Assembly: GCA_002633005.1 (NCBI GenBank)
Contig: NMRA01000699.1
Coordinates: 6,670 to 36,310, forward strand
DNA: 29,641 nt
Direction of reading: 5' to 3'
Source: Phoronis australis
Taxonomy: Eukaryota > Phoronida > Phoronidae
The notes below the pieces were generated by a model. That model was not told the origin of the DNA. It was given only the letters and a program-made list of their open reading frames with translations, and did not search any database. The position numbers and the translations under genes are program-made. Below, one piece after another: positions 19,544 through 28,399 of the stretch (positions are counted from its first letter, which is position 1; each line of letters starts with the position of its first letter).

Positions 19544-19789
19544 AAACAGTGAAATCATATTTAAACTAACAAGAGGAACGAAGAGCCTTGAAAAGCTCCC
19601 ACTAAGGCATCGCTAACGGGATGCATTTTCGGGAGTTTATCTGTACGAGAGAGAATGCCATTAGACGACGAAAAAGTTGACTCTACCTAAAACAGCAACT
19701 TATCGCTTCTTTAATGGAAAGCTGTTTACCAAGTACCACACAAATCCGTTAAACAGCTTCAGAAAAACGGAGGAAAATAGCAAAGTCGA

Positions 19790-20676
19790 GATTGGTTTAT
19801 TGCGCCAACACGTGTTTGGTGGTGGGTTCAGTGTCAGTTGCTCGTAATTTCAACTGTGTTGCATCATGCCATAAATAGTCACCAGCACCTGTCATGTAAT
19901 CCTAACGGAATCCTCAGGATTAAAAAATTCTTAACCATTCGACTTTGTCGAAATCTGGAGCCAAGCGTTAATGCGCTACTGCAATGCAAAGCACTAAACA
20001 TAGAATACAGTCACGTGACACAAAAATAGATGAATTAATAGACATTTTGTTTGGCTATATACAGAAAACTAAATATCCAAAACATAAGGACATTTAAACA
20101 TAAGCAGAAAGATTAGGTGAAAATACAACAGTGAATGAAAATTTCACCATATTAAGAACGTTTAGTCACCGAGTTGCCCACATGAGCTAGGACATTAGTG
20201 CAAAGTAATGGAATGCAACACTGTGGTGTAGAAATGATAAAATGACTTACCAATAACTAGACTTTTATAGAAATTCATAAACCAGCGGACGCTCAAGCCC
20301 ACACGAAATGTCGGCTAATAAACTACTTCAGATGAGAATATTAGAGAGCCAGGCTAGAAAAACACCAAAGCCTAATCAGCCAGCACCAAACAGGTGTGCA
20401 ACTCAAGAACACAGAGGTGCCGCATGCGCAAAGCAGTGACATCATATTAAAACTAACAAGAGGAACGAAGAGCCTTGAAAAGCTCCCACTAAGGCATCGC
20501 TAACGGGATGCATTTTGGGGAGTTTATCTGTATGACAGAAAATGCCATTAGACGACGATAAAGTTGAATCCACCTAAAACAGCAACTTATCGCTTCTTTA
20601 ATGGAAAGCTGTTTACCAAGTACCACACAAATCCGTTAAACAGCTTCAGAAACACGGAGGGAAATAGCAAAGTCGA
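19790..20676. repeat. Tandem duplication, copy 2 (887 bp)
   Basis: This is the second unit of the head-to-tail pair, ending AGCAAAGTCGA where the similarity stops. Both regulatory-type motifs and the minus-strand donor (20251-20246 region) are conserved, although the surrounding sequence has changed at about 3% of positions. Confidence 0.9.
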
Positions 20677-20679
20677 AAT

Positions 20680-21825
20680 TGTGACCTAGAGGTGGAAAAA
20701 ACATTACTGCCACAAGGAGGCTTGATCGCTAAATTTTAAGAAAATCCATTGAGGACTTTGAATATAAAAAAAACAAAATTTCGATTAAGGAGCGCAATGG
20801 AAGTCTGATCTGTCCGAAAGTGATCGAAGTCCGTTGTCAACTTCATATAAATATATTTGCTCAAATTTAATAAATAGCCTGTATAGTATTTGGGAGATAC
20901 TAGGCCATAGACCCAATTCACGCGGCGGACATTAAAATCCAAAGTGAGGCTCACTGCGATAAACAAAGCGGAAGTTGACATTGCTTGAGTTACATGTAAA
21001 TGGCCGGTCTTTCGAGTCCAACCTAGATATTAAATCTTAAAAATGTGTCGATAATTAACCACAGGGACGTAGAAAAATACATTACAGAACAAGTCAAAGC
21101 ACCAAAGAAATGTCTCATGAAAGGGTATAAGTCTTTTTCGGAAAACTAGGTTAGAAAAATGAAAAGTAAATATGACCAAATTGCGGCGATCGATATGTTA
21201 TGGATTAGGTATTAGGCTGAATGTAGGATTACTTTTCCTCTTGCAAATTGTTGATAAAAATGCTTTCAACACGACCCAGGTTATGTGCTTGTATTGTTGA
21301 CGAGTTGAAAATATATTCGACAGTGGTGGCTCATCGCATTTTGCTGACATGTGCAATTAGTCACATCTGGCATAATTTGTTGATCAAGAATATTAACAAC
21401 AGGCATAGCCTAGGTCCTGGTGAGGTAGGGACTACCGGGATTAACAGTAGATTTTTCATTGATCTGAATGAATCACTGATGTTATTAAATATATTTTTCT
21501 CAAAAATAAAAAACAGGCTCGTAATTGAATATTAAAATTATTTGATCATTTAAGTTTTAATTTTTGAAAAAAAATAACCAGCACAGCCCCGCTTTGGCAT
21601 TATGTCCAGGTACTCATTCACTCTCTTGCATACATTCACAAGAACATGTAATTATTTGGCCATCAATTCTGTATTCGTGGTTTTAATAATTCTTACGTCT
21701 ATTTTATGTGTTAGGTTTCAAATATCAATCTGGACCAAGTTGTATATAAAATTAAAACACCTGATTGGTTGGCCCAAAGCATAACCTCGTTATAGAGCTC
21801 AGTTAAATGGAAAGAGCAAGCATAG
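20680..21825. other. Non-coding stretch with one small shared element
   Basis: Open frames at 20736-20981 (minus), 21248-21535 and 21602-21784 (plus) show no domain. The first overlaps a small repeat shared with 25300-25358. TACATGTA lies at 20991. Confidence 0.4.
20905..20963 (-). repeat. Small dispersed repeat, copy 1
   Basis: On the minus strand it reads TATCGCAGTGAGCCTCACTT and later GCGTGAATTGGGTCTATGG. The last 19 nt are identical to 25340-25358 on the plus strand, and the earlier part aligns with substitutions. Confidence 0.6.
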
Positions 21826-22128
21826 TTAACATGTTTCTTCAGGGGCTTTGGTTATCCAAGAGAAAAGGTGCCTGTGCCTTCTGACAGAGGGACAATTTTT
21901 TAGCAGAGCTAAGTGAGTTGAAAAATCAATATACCGATCATCTTCAATAGCACCCCTCGGCAGCCTGTTGCAAGCTCTCATAGGCTCTCTCTCAAGTAGC
22001 ATTTTGTGCTCGTTCAAATTGTCACTTGTGTGGTTACAGGTGATTTGAACTTCGGGGACAGCTTTTCTATCGCTAAGGGAATTTTTAGGCCTCGTGGCCG
22101 GGCCGGGGCATTTTGGGGAATTTTTCAT
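21826..22128 (-). CDS. Unidentified 100-residue open frame
   Basis: The frame has a mixed, polar composition with a CNHTSDNL segment and ends in ITKAPEETC. An acceptor-like AATTCCCTTAG lies inside its 5' part. No family is recognised and no donor or neighbour supports it. It may be an exon, part of a transposon or chance. Confidence 0.2.
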   Translation of the reverse strand: MKNSPKCPGPATRPKNSLSDRKAVPEVQITCNHTSDNLNEHKMLLEREPMRACNRLPRGAIEDDRYIDFSTHLALLKNCPSVRRHRHLFSWITKAPEETC

Positions 22129-22534
22129 TTTTGATAGGGAAATAAGGCTGATATTCGGCCCCAGAACCGAGTGATTGAGGGCCCTGTCCGATTTGGAAAG
22201 AAAAATGCATCATGTTTCAACCCGTAGTCAAGAAAACACAGCCTGGCTGGCCGAAGATTCCCCGGTCATTGCTATGATGCTCGGCAACCGAGATGCGACA
22301 AAATATGGTTTTACTTTTAGAAAACATTTAAATTTTACACGGATATGTTGTCAGAATATAGACTGACAAAGTTTTTAGTTGTATTTTTTTGTTTTGTTAT
22401 TCTGTTTGATTGGCATGACCCCTGAGTTAAGCACAGTGATGATGTAATTTGGTTACTGCAGAATAGTATGGAACTTCCTAGAGGACTGAGGTTAGTACAA
22501 TGATGATGTCATTTGTTTACTACAATATAGTGAG

Positions 22535-22547
22535 GAACTTTCTAGAA
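22535..22547 (+). promoter_or_regulatory. Heat shock element GAActTTCtaGAA in the 5' LTR
   Basis: Three perfect inverted pentamers (nGAAn) meet the minimum for an HSF trimer site. The same site is intact in the 3' LTR (24600-24612). A further near-HSE, GAAtaTTCtaGAG, lies at 22580-22592. Confidence 0.65.
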
Positions 22548-22624
22548 GACTCCAGCATAACAGTGATTGATGTAGTCTGGAATATTCTAGAGACTACTAT
22601 ATGTTTGTAGGATGATTGGGTAGA

Positions 22625-22642
22625 TTCCGGAATGTTCTAGAA
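22625..22642 (+). promoter_or_regulatory. Four-unit heat shock element TTCcgGAAtgTTCtaGAA
   Basis: Four perfect contiguous inverted pentamers form a high-quality HSF site 43 bp upstream of the TATA box. A two-unit site, TTCcaGAA (22664-22671), lies between them. In the 3' LTR the fourth unit is GAT instead of GAA. Confidence 0.7.
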
Positions 22643-22684
22643 TGTGCTTGAATTGATGTAAAGTTCCAGAACAATGCACTAGGC

Positions 22685-22692
22685 TATAAATA
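22685..22692 (+). promoter_or_regulatory. LTR TATA box TATAAATA
   Basis: It is conserved at 24750-24757 in the 3' LTR. Both are followed 32 bp later by GTCAGAT, a good initiator, so the start of R is placed near 22717 and 24782. Confidence 0.65.
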
Positions 22693-23150
22693 CACAAGCA
22701 CCGCTTTGTGTTAGTCAGATCAAGTAAATTCAAGAAAGTTAATGAGGAAAACTACAGTTGAGTTGCAGTGAAGAGAATCAGCAGGTACAGCGATAGTTAA
22801 TAGAAAGCCAGCTATAGAGACAGCAGGTTGTTGAATTGACGAGTGTAACGGTTGCTGAACGCTCAGAAGTTCATCATAAGTCAAGGCTTCGCAGAACTGG
22901 CTGGAGTCTAAACAGACATTACGTCGGACGTTTTGTTTGAGTAGGTTTGTGAACGTACGGTCGGGATTAATAAAGGATTAACTCGAACCAGTCTTCAGTC
23001 AATCGTCGCACCGAAAGCTATTAGCACCGGTATGTAACAACCTGCGCCTACCCACACACGCAGAAAAACGTTACACTTGTCGAGCACGCCAGGAGCTTAC
23101 TGACGGCAACAAGGTGTGATAAAGTGGACTATTGGAATTAGCAACTCACT

Positions 23151-23276
23151 ATCGAGAAAAGATCTCAACTAAGGGAGTTAATGGCCCTCAGACAAGAAAT
23201 GGGTCTGCAGGGGAAGCAACTCCAAAAGTCAGCATCTGTCAGCCACCGAGGTTCTCAGAGTAAGGAAGCATGTTAA
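23151..23276 (+). pseudogene. gag remnant
   Basis: The frame reads IEKRSQLRELMALRQEMGLQ and continues GKQLQKSASVSHRG before a stop at 23274. The helical MALRQEMGLQG segment resembles the N-terminus of gag in this type of element. The rest of gag is missing; the protease frame follows directly. Confidence 0.45.
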
Positions 23277-23565
23277 CCCTGAATGCGCCTTAAAAGGAAA
23301 GCTGCGTCTGAAGGAGGGGTATGTTGGCATGAAGAAGGTCTCAGTGTTGAGACACACAGGCTGCACAACCATTGTGGTTCGATTCAGTCTAGTCGCACCA
23401 GGAGATGTGACCTGCCGGAAGTGGTCATGCGAGTTGGCGGACTCTACAAAGAGATGGCTGCCTGTCGCAAAGATCAACATCAAGACACTGTACTGCACAT
23501 GAGAAGTGTTTGCAATGTGTATGGAGAGTCCAGTGGGCGATTTGATTATCGGGGACGTGCATTGA
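23257..23565 (+). pseudogene. Retropepsin (aspartic protease) remnant
   Basis: The frame shows the protease core VLRHTGCTT, where the catalytic D-[ST]-G is expected. The Asp codon has become CAC (His, 23353-23355). Further on, PVAKINI and GDLIIGDV match the later part of such proteases. In-frame TGA codons at 23500 and 23563 break it. Frames on both strands at 23229-23636 are shadows of this remnant. Confidence 0.6.
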
Positions 23566-23722
23566 ACCTGGCGCCTTGGACCCAAGCGATGTTGAGTGAC
23601 AGCAAAAATTGCCAACGAGGACAGTACAAGCAATAGCCTAGTGGAGGGTCCGAAAGATGACTCTCAGAAGGGTACTGCTTCCCAAGAGGAAAACCCAGTG
23701 ACCTCAACTCCAGCTAGAAGAG

Positions 23723-24184
23723 GTGGCCGACATGTCGGTAGGAGCAGATCCTGATGAATCCAGCAAGCAAGCGGTAGCAGTGACTACCAGGGATCAGGCA
23801 GAGCGACAAAAATCAGACATTAAACCGTTAGCTGTGTCCCCGACGATACAAGAGGTGGGACTAAAGCAGTTCAAGGAATCCCAGCATGAAGATTCATCAA
23901 TGAAGAAGTTATGGGAGCAAGCTGAAGCCAAATTTCAGTGACAGACCAAAGGCAAGGGGTCGTACATGATGGAGGTTCAACGAGGAATACTCTATCGGAT
24001 GTTCAAAAAGAAAGACGGTGACGAGGTGAAACTTGTTGTCGTCCCGAGTAGTTTACGGAAGACCGTGACGAGGCTCGCTCATGAGTCTATACTCGGTGGA
24101 CACCTCGGTGTTAGGAAGACAACTGACCGTATCACCAACAATTTCTATTGGCCAGGAGTGGCATCAGAAGTGACCCGATTCTGA
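23723..24184 (+). pseudogene. Linker and integrase H2C2 zinc finger, broken
   Basis: The linker contains AVAVTTRDQAE and KKLWEQAEAKFQ, followed by TGA (23939). The frame resumes with the segment GILYRMFKKKDGDE and the H2C2 finger: LAHESILGGHLG carries the two His (H-x6-H), followed by NNFYWPG. The CDIC pair lies just after a TGA (24182-24184) that sits where the family has Cys. The finger is therefore recognisable but cannot be read through. Confidence 0.75.
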
Positions 24185-24215
24185 AGATCATGCGACATCT
24201 GCCACAACACAACCC

Positions 24216-24339
24216 TAAAGGTCGTGTGACCAAGATACCCCTGGGAGAGATGCCTTTGATGGAGGAGCCTTTCAAAAGGATCGCGATTGATCTGATTGGC
24301 CCTGTAGCTACAGTTTCCAACAAGGAAACAGATACTTAG
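24216..24339 (+). pseudogene. Start of integrase catalytic core, frameshifted and truncated
   Basis: After a 1-nt frame change near 24214 the sequence reads KGRVTKIPLGEMPLMEEPFK and RIAIDLIGPV. The last motif contains the first Asp of the DDE core. The match ends at SNKETDT, followed by a stop. The second Asp and the Glu are deleted, so no active integrase is possible. Confidence 0.7.
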
Positions 24340-24424
24340 AGACTGCTAATGAGGCATGTTATGTATGCCAGAAAATTATGTGTTAGAACATTACAGAGTA
24401 ATTTTCTCTTTGACAGGGGTGTAT
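24340..24424 (+). other. Internal 3' end of the element with weak purine tract
   Basis: Short non-coding sequence between the deletion point and the 3' LTR. GACAGGGGTGTAT just before the LTR is the best candidate for a degenerate polypurine tract. Confidence 0.35.
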
Positions 24425-25143
24425 TGTCAGAATATTGACTGATAATGTTTTAAGTTGTACAGGTATTGCTTTGTTTGGCATTACCCCTGAGTTAAGCACA
24501 GTGATGATGTAATTTGTTTGCTGCAGAATAGTATGGAACTTTCTAGAGGACTGAGGTCAGTACAATGATGATGTCATTTGTTTACTACAGTATAGTGAGG
24601 AACTTTCTAGAAGACTCTAGCATGACAGTGATTGATGTAGTCTGGAATATTCTAGAGACTAGTATATGTTTGTAGAATGATTAGGTAGATTCAGGAAAGT
24701 TCTAGATTGTGCTCGAATTGATGTAAAGTTCCAGAACAATGCATTAGGCTATAAATACACAAGCACGGGTTTGTGTTAGTCAGATCAAGTAAGTACAAGA
24801 AAGTTAATCAGGAAAACTACAATTGAGTTGCGGTGAAGAGAATCAGCAGTTACAGCGATAGTCATTAGAGAGCCAGCTAAGGAGACAGCAGGTTAATGTA
24901 TCGACTAGTATAACAGTTGCTGAACGTGTCTCAGAAGTTCATAACAAGTCAAAGCTTTGCAGCATTGGCTGAATTATAAACAAACATTGCGTCGGACGTT
25001 TTGTTTGCATAGGCTTGTGAACGTACTGTCGGGACTTATAAAGGATTAACTCGAACCAGCCTTCAGTCAATCGTTGCACTGAAAGCTATTAGCACCGGTC
25101 TGTAACAACCTGCGCCCACCCAAACACGGGGAAAAACGTGACA
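24425..25143 (+). repeat. 3' LTR (719 bp)
   Basis: This LTR is the counterpart of 22349-23075. It keeps the HSE at 24600-24612, the array TTCagGAAagTTCtaGAT at 24690-24707, TTCcaGAA at 24729-24736, and the TATA box and initiator. The AATAAA has become TATAAA. It ends GTGACA. Confidence 0.85.
24600..24612 (+). promoter_or_regulatory. Heat shock element GAActTTCtaGAA in the 3' LTR
   Basis: This three-unit HSE is identical to the one in the 5' LTR although the neighbouring bases have diverged. If active, this LTR would drive transcription into the right flank (25144 onward). Confidence 0.6.
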
Positions 25144-25299
25144 CATGTTTTCCTTAGTTGCGGTGTATTGCAACGACCCAACGCTTTCAAATATCAACGT
25201 CCTTAAGGATTCTAAAACATACAGTTGAGTGCCCGTATTTTTCTAGCCCGTCCGACCAACGCAGAATACAACCCTGAGTCAGCGAATATGCCAACAGAG

Positions 25300-25358
25300 C
25301 TATCGTAGCGAGCCTCGTTTTGGAACGCGCCTCCTGTCGGCGTGAATTGGGTCTATGG
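25300..25358 (+). repeat. Small dispersed repeat, copy 2
   Basis: It begins TATCGTAGCGAGCCTCGTTT and ends with the 19-nt GCGTGAATTGGGTCTATGG shared with the copy at 20905-20963. The minus frame 25187-25534 crosses it and is probably not a gene. Confidence 0.6.
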
Positions 25359-25559
25359 TACGTAGCTCCAGGCGCTTCATCCTGTGACCATGTCAGGGTG
25401 AAAGCGATTTTTTCTTTACGGCTAGATATACCATCACGCAACTGATACCTGAACAGTTCCCACGTAGGTTTTAAGTTGCACATTTGCTGTAGAAAAACAA
25501 ATTTCATGAGTTCAAGTGTTACATTATTGAACAAGAGGTGGCGCTAAATCCAACACAAG

Positions 25560-26860
25560 TCTAATACATGGTGGCTTCTTAAACCAATCACAAGTTCAGA
25601 AGTTGAGTAACTGCAGTCTATTCTAAGAAAGCGGCTTCCTTTGGAGGTGCTTTCAATGAAAGCTGCGTAGACTTTGAAGAACTAAGTTCATCGGATCTGT
25701 TGCGTTTCTCGCAACCGACGTGGGCATAAAGCATTAGCTGTGTGAAAGAATGGCTGTACGTTGGAGATGAGGACAGTAATGGGCACAATTTGTGTCAGCA
25801 GTATGCATTTGCGTCAAGTAACTTTACCGATTGGTGTAGGCAGCACGTAGCCCCTTGGTTGACCGGTTAGGGCAACAATACTTCCCATCGCTTTATGTAC
25901 GAATTAAGTCCCGTGTAATTTATACGGGCGGTAGACCAAATCCGACCACTGGTTAGGAGTTTTCATCTCGTCAAAAATACATTCCACACTTAAATATATC
26001 ACTTAAAACCGCTTACTTTCTACTTCTATACATATCTTAGATAAAGTTTAGTTACATGGATTAAAATGACTTTGGCGAAGAATTCCAACTACACTTTTTT
26101 GGTCACCGTTAACTTTTTCACCACGTGCACGATAACAAAAAATGAGTAAAGTGAGTTAGGCAAAGCCTAGCGTGAGACTGAATGAAGCGCGTGACACTGG
26201 AGCATGACACTTGCAAAATAGCATGGGAAGGTATCAGGTGGAATTTGTAAGGTTTGTGTTCCTTTGACTTTTTATTCGTCAACAAGCGTGATTTCATGCA
26301 ACTTCTAGAAAATGGCAACCAGTAAGAAAAACTCGAGCAAACCTTGACAGTTTCATGGATATGTTCAAGTTATGCTGACAAAATTGTAGCCAGAGTCATG
26401 GTATGTGTTAATTATAAATCTATGCTCCTATATGTATGGTTCATTTGATTTCATTTGCTGTGTCATGAAATGCATATCTGTTTTTGGGGATGCACTACTG
26501 CACCTGCATTCCTGCGGCATCCAGGGCAATGTCATTGCCTAGTAATGTAATTGCCTCAATGGTAAACAGGTCACTTAAGTATCAGTCCACGGATCCACCG
26601 ACCACTGTACAGCCAACATGCGGCAAGGTGGGGGGTCAACCATTCAGATCCATGTTTAGTCTGATAAATTACATTAGGGATGAGAGAAAGTGGGTGAAGT
26701 ATGACACCACAGAGTTTGGTGGTTTAGGAGATACAAGAGGAGTGTTCTGGGGGGGGGGGCAAAATGAGGCAATTTCTTGGTGTGGAATGAGTCATTTTTG
26801 ACCAAATTGTCTACTCCAGTTTCTGCTTCAAACATAATCGTTTCTGAACAATTTTGATAT
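25560..26860. other. Non-coding stretch
   Basis: No gene is recognised. It holds a small GTTGCG/CGCAAC hairpin near 25700 and an 11-base G run at 26749-26759. The plus frame 26484-26801 crosses the G run and has no motif. Confidence 0.4.
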
Positions 26861-26866
26861 CACATG

Positions 26867-26883
26867 ATTGGTTCATGACCAAT
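26867..26883. promoter_or_regulatory. Inverted CCAAT pair ATTGGT-TCATG-ACCAAT
   Basis: Two CCAAT boxes in opposite orientation, 5 nt apart, stand 34 bp before an RFX-type palindrome. CCAAT plus X-box is a known promoter combination, suggesting an active, perhaps two-way, promoter. Confidence 0.4.
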
Positions 26884-26916
26884 GTCAGTAAAAACGGCAC
26901 CGACACTGCAATATCG

Positions 26917-26930
26917 GTTACCATGGTAAC
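26917..26930. promoter_or_regulatory. RFX X-box-like palindrome GTTACCATGGTAAC
   Basis: This perfect 14-bp palindrome fits the RFX consensus GTTNCCATGGNAAC. RFX sites mark promoters of ciliary genes in animals. A GTAAGC donor-like site near 26982 could end a short non-coding first exon on plus. The downstream gene is not established. Confidence 0.45.
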
Positions 26931-26989
26931 ACTGGAACTGTTTCCGTGGAGGTACATTTCCGTCTTGTGAAAAACCAGCAGTAAGCTGT

Positions 26990-27517
26990 ACCCTTATAGC
27001 GAAGCTGCCCCCGCGAGAAAACTAAAAATAGTAACTTGGACATGTAGAAGACTCCATGCCCTTGAAATTAATACAATAAAAACTTTTTCAGCCCTTCAGG
27101 CAGGCTTGGTAATAGGTGTCTGAATTTCACTATTTTCAGACCCCGTATGTGTATTTGTCATGTTAAACCAGTCACTAGTTGTGCGCCGTTTCTACGCATT
27201 AATATGCCGTGGTATAATACAACAATTAAAACAATTGGTTCGCTTAAATGTTTTTAATTAATTTTAAGGACACTAGCATTTCCCAATAAAATATGAAATT
27301 ATACTAAATTTGTTCATCCAATTCGTCTGAATACCAAACTAAAGCTTACAATGCGTTAGTTGAATGATGGCTGACCTAAAGTGCGAGTTTGCGAATTTAT
27401 CTATTTATCTGGCACTGCCAGTTGCATCGAATGTGGTATTTCTACAAATTGCGGAGAGAAACAACTTTGGAAACTCTAGGGAAATGCACAAGGTATAGAG
27501 CGAGACATTTGAGCACC
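26990..27517. other. Non-coding AT-rich stretch
   Basis: No exon or repeat is recognised. It could contain the 3' UTR of the candidate minus-strand terminal exon at 27518, although no clear AATAAA is seen there. Confidence 0.4.
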
Positions 27518-27781
27518 TTATAAGAGTACGTGGAGCTGATGTGGAGGTGGGACGTGTCCTCCTGAGTAGTCTGTCTCAGTGTCTGCCTCGGAGTCGGAGG
27601 CACTGTGTGCAGCAGGAGCTACATAATCTACCGTTTTAGGTTCACTTGCCCGAATCATCGTTACAACACTCGAGATATATTGGCGTCGCCAAATACACTT
27701 AGAACATCCACTGCACACTAGAGGAGAAATTTGATAGAGGTCTGAAAAATGACTATGAAGACGTTTAAAGTCAAGGTTCAA
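27518..27781 (-). CDS. Possible terminal exon, acidic Ser/Pro-rich tail
   Basis: The frame has a good pyrimidine tract and acceptor inside it (CAAATTTCTCCTCTAG, phase 1), leaving a reading CSGCSKCIWRRQY, then a polar tail with SASDSEADTETDYSGG and ending HQLHVLL. Cys and basic residues followed by an acidic, Ser-rich tail would fit the cytoplasmic end of a membrane protein, but no family is recognised. Confidence 0.3.
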   Translation of the reverse strand: MNLDFKRLHSHFSDLYQISPLVCSGCSKCIWRRQYISSVVTMIRASEPKTVDYVAPAAHSASDSEADTETDYSGGHVPPPHQLHVLL

Positions 27782-27822
27782 CGTCCTGCTTCGTGTGAGC
27801 TCAGGTAGGAATCACTAAACTC

Positions 27823-27837
27823 CAGGGTCTGACCCTG
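27823..27837. repeat. Palindrome CAGGGTC-T-GACCCTG
   Basis: Seven-base perfect arms surround one T. No context suggests a role. Confidence 0.4.
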
Positions 27838-28213
27838 AAGAATATTTTTAGAAGCACGTCATTCATGCAAAAATACTTTTATTGACACATCGTGATTGCT
27901 TATAACTTATCTTATTCAAATGTGTTGATGTTTATTCAACTACATGTATACATTGGCATAGAAAAAAGGTAGTCATCATAACTTTTCATAACAACCACCA
28001 AATGTGTAATATGACTTCTGCCCATGAACTACTTTTAGAAACTAAGGAGTATGTTTTGTCTATCAATGATTTTCTGCGATTATGAAATTAATTTAACATG
28101 CTAAAGCCGTCAAAAATATTGGTGCCTTCACTTTAGCTTGGTATTCATATTTTGTGAGCCGAAATGGCCACATTAAATTTAATATGTTTAATTTTTCATT
28201 AATACAATTTTAG

Positions 28214-28399
28214 AAATCAGGAAAGGCTTATGCTGAAGAAGTGGCTTCTGCTGAAGTTGGAGACTTGCCGATTATTAGTAAAGGTTGGGTATGGAAAAGT
28301 TCACAACCAGCAAGAAGGTACCCTTCTGGACAACTATGTGAGGGGGCTAGAGAGAGGCCGAAGAGTCTACTCCCAGAAGATATGTCAAAGAGAATTTGA
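28214..28399 (+). CDS. Possible exon after a strong acceptor (KSGKAYAEEVASAEVG...)
   Basis: A pyrimidine-rich tract and TTTTAG end at 28213. The following frame encodes 61 residues, starting KSGKAYAEEVASAEVGDLPI and ending LLPEDMSKRI before TGA. A second frame has ATG at 28230 (MLKKWLLLKLETCRLL) followed by GTAAAG in phase 0. The same DNA is open for 191 codons on the other strand, so the coding strand is uncertain. No family is recognised. Confidence 0.25.
   Translation, partial: KSGKAYAEEVASAEVGDLPIISKGWVWKSSQPARRYPSGQLCEGARERPKSLLPEDMSKRI

Larger units (their letters stand above)
18901..19789. repeat. Tandem duplication, copy 1 (889 bp)
   Basis: This copy is followed head to tail by a second of 887 bp. 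By eye I count about 28 substitutions and two 1-nt gaps, so identity is about 97%. No coding domain is seen; the plus frame in both copies (18886-19140 and 19838-20029) is not convincing. Each copy carries GTCACGTGAC, a CGCATGCGCA site and a minus-strand GTAAGT donor (19362-19357) that follows a short ATG frame. Confidence 0.9.
22349..23075 (+). repeat. 5' LTR (727 bp)
   Basis: It begins TGTCAGAATAT and ends GTTACA (TG...CA). U3 carries heat-shock-element arrays, then TATAAATA (22685), an initiator-like TCAGA with A at 22717 (32 bp from the TATA box) and AATAAA at 22969. No standard TGG-start primer-binding site follows; the next bases are CTTGTCGAGCACGCC. Confidence 0.85.
22349..25143 (+). 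mobile_element. Decayed Gmr1-like Ty3/gypsy LTR retrotransposon, internally deleted
   Basis: Two direct LTRs flank 1349 bp of internal sequence. The internal part reads gag remnant, aspartic protease, a linker with the motif VTTRDQAE, the integrase zinc finger and the start of the integrase core, then jumps to the 3' LTR. Protease directly followed by integrase is the order of the Gmr1 lineage, in which integrase precedes reverse transcriptase. Reverse transcriptase and RNase H are lost. Frames are broken by in-frame stops and a frameshift. The flanks carry TATGT (22344-22348) and CATGT (25144-25148), a possible target-site duplication with one change. The LTRs differ at very roughly 10% of positions by eye, so the insertion is old. 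Confidence 0.85.

Noticed and set aside
23229-23636. 134-residue minus and 117-residue plus frames
   Set aside because: They are out of frame or antisense to the recognisable protease remnant of the retrotransposon.
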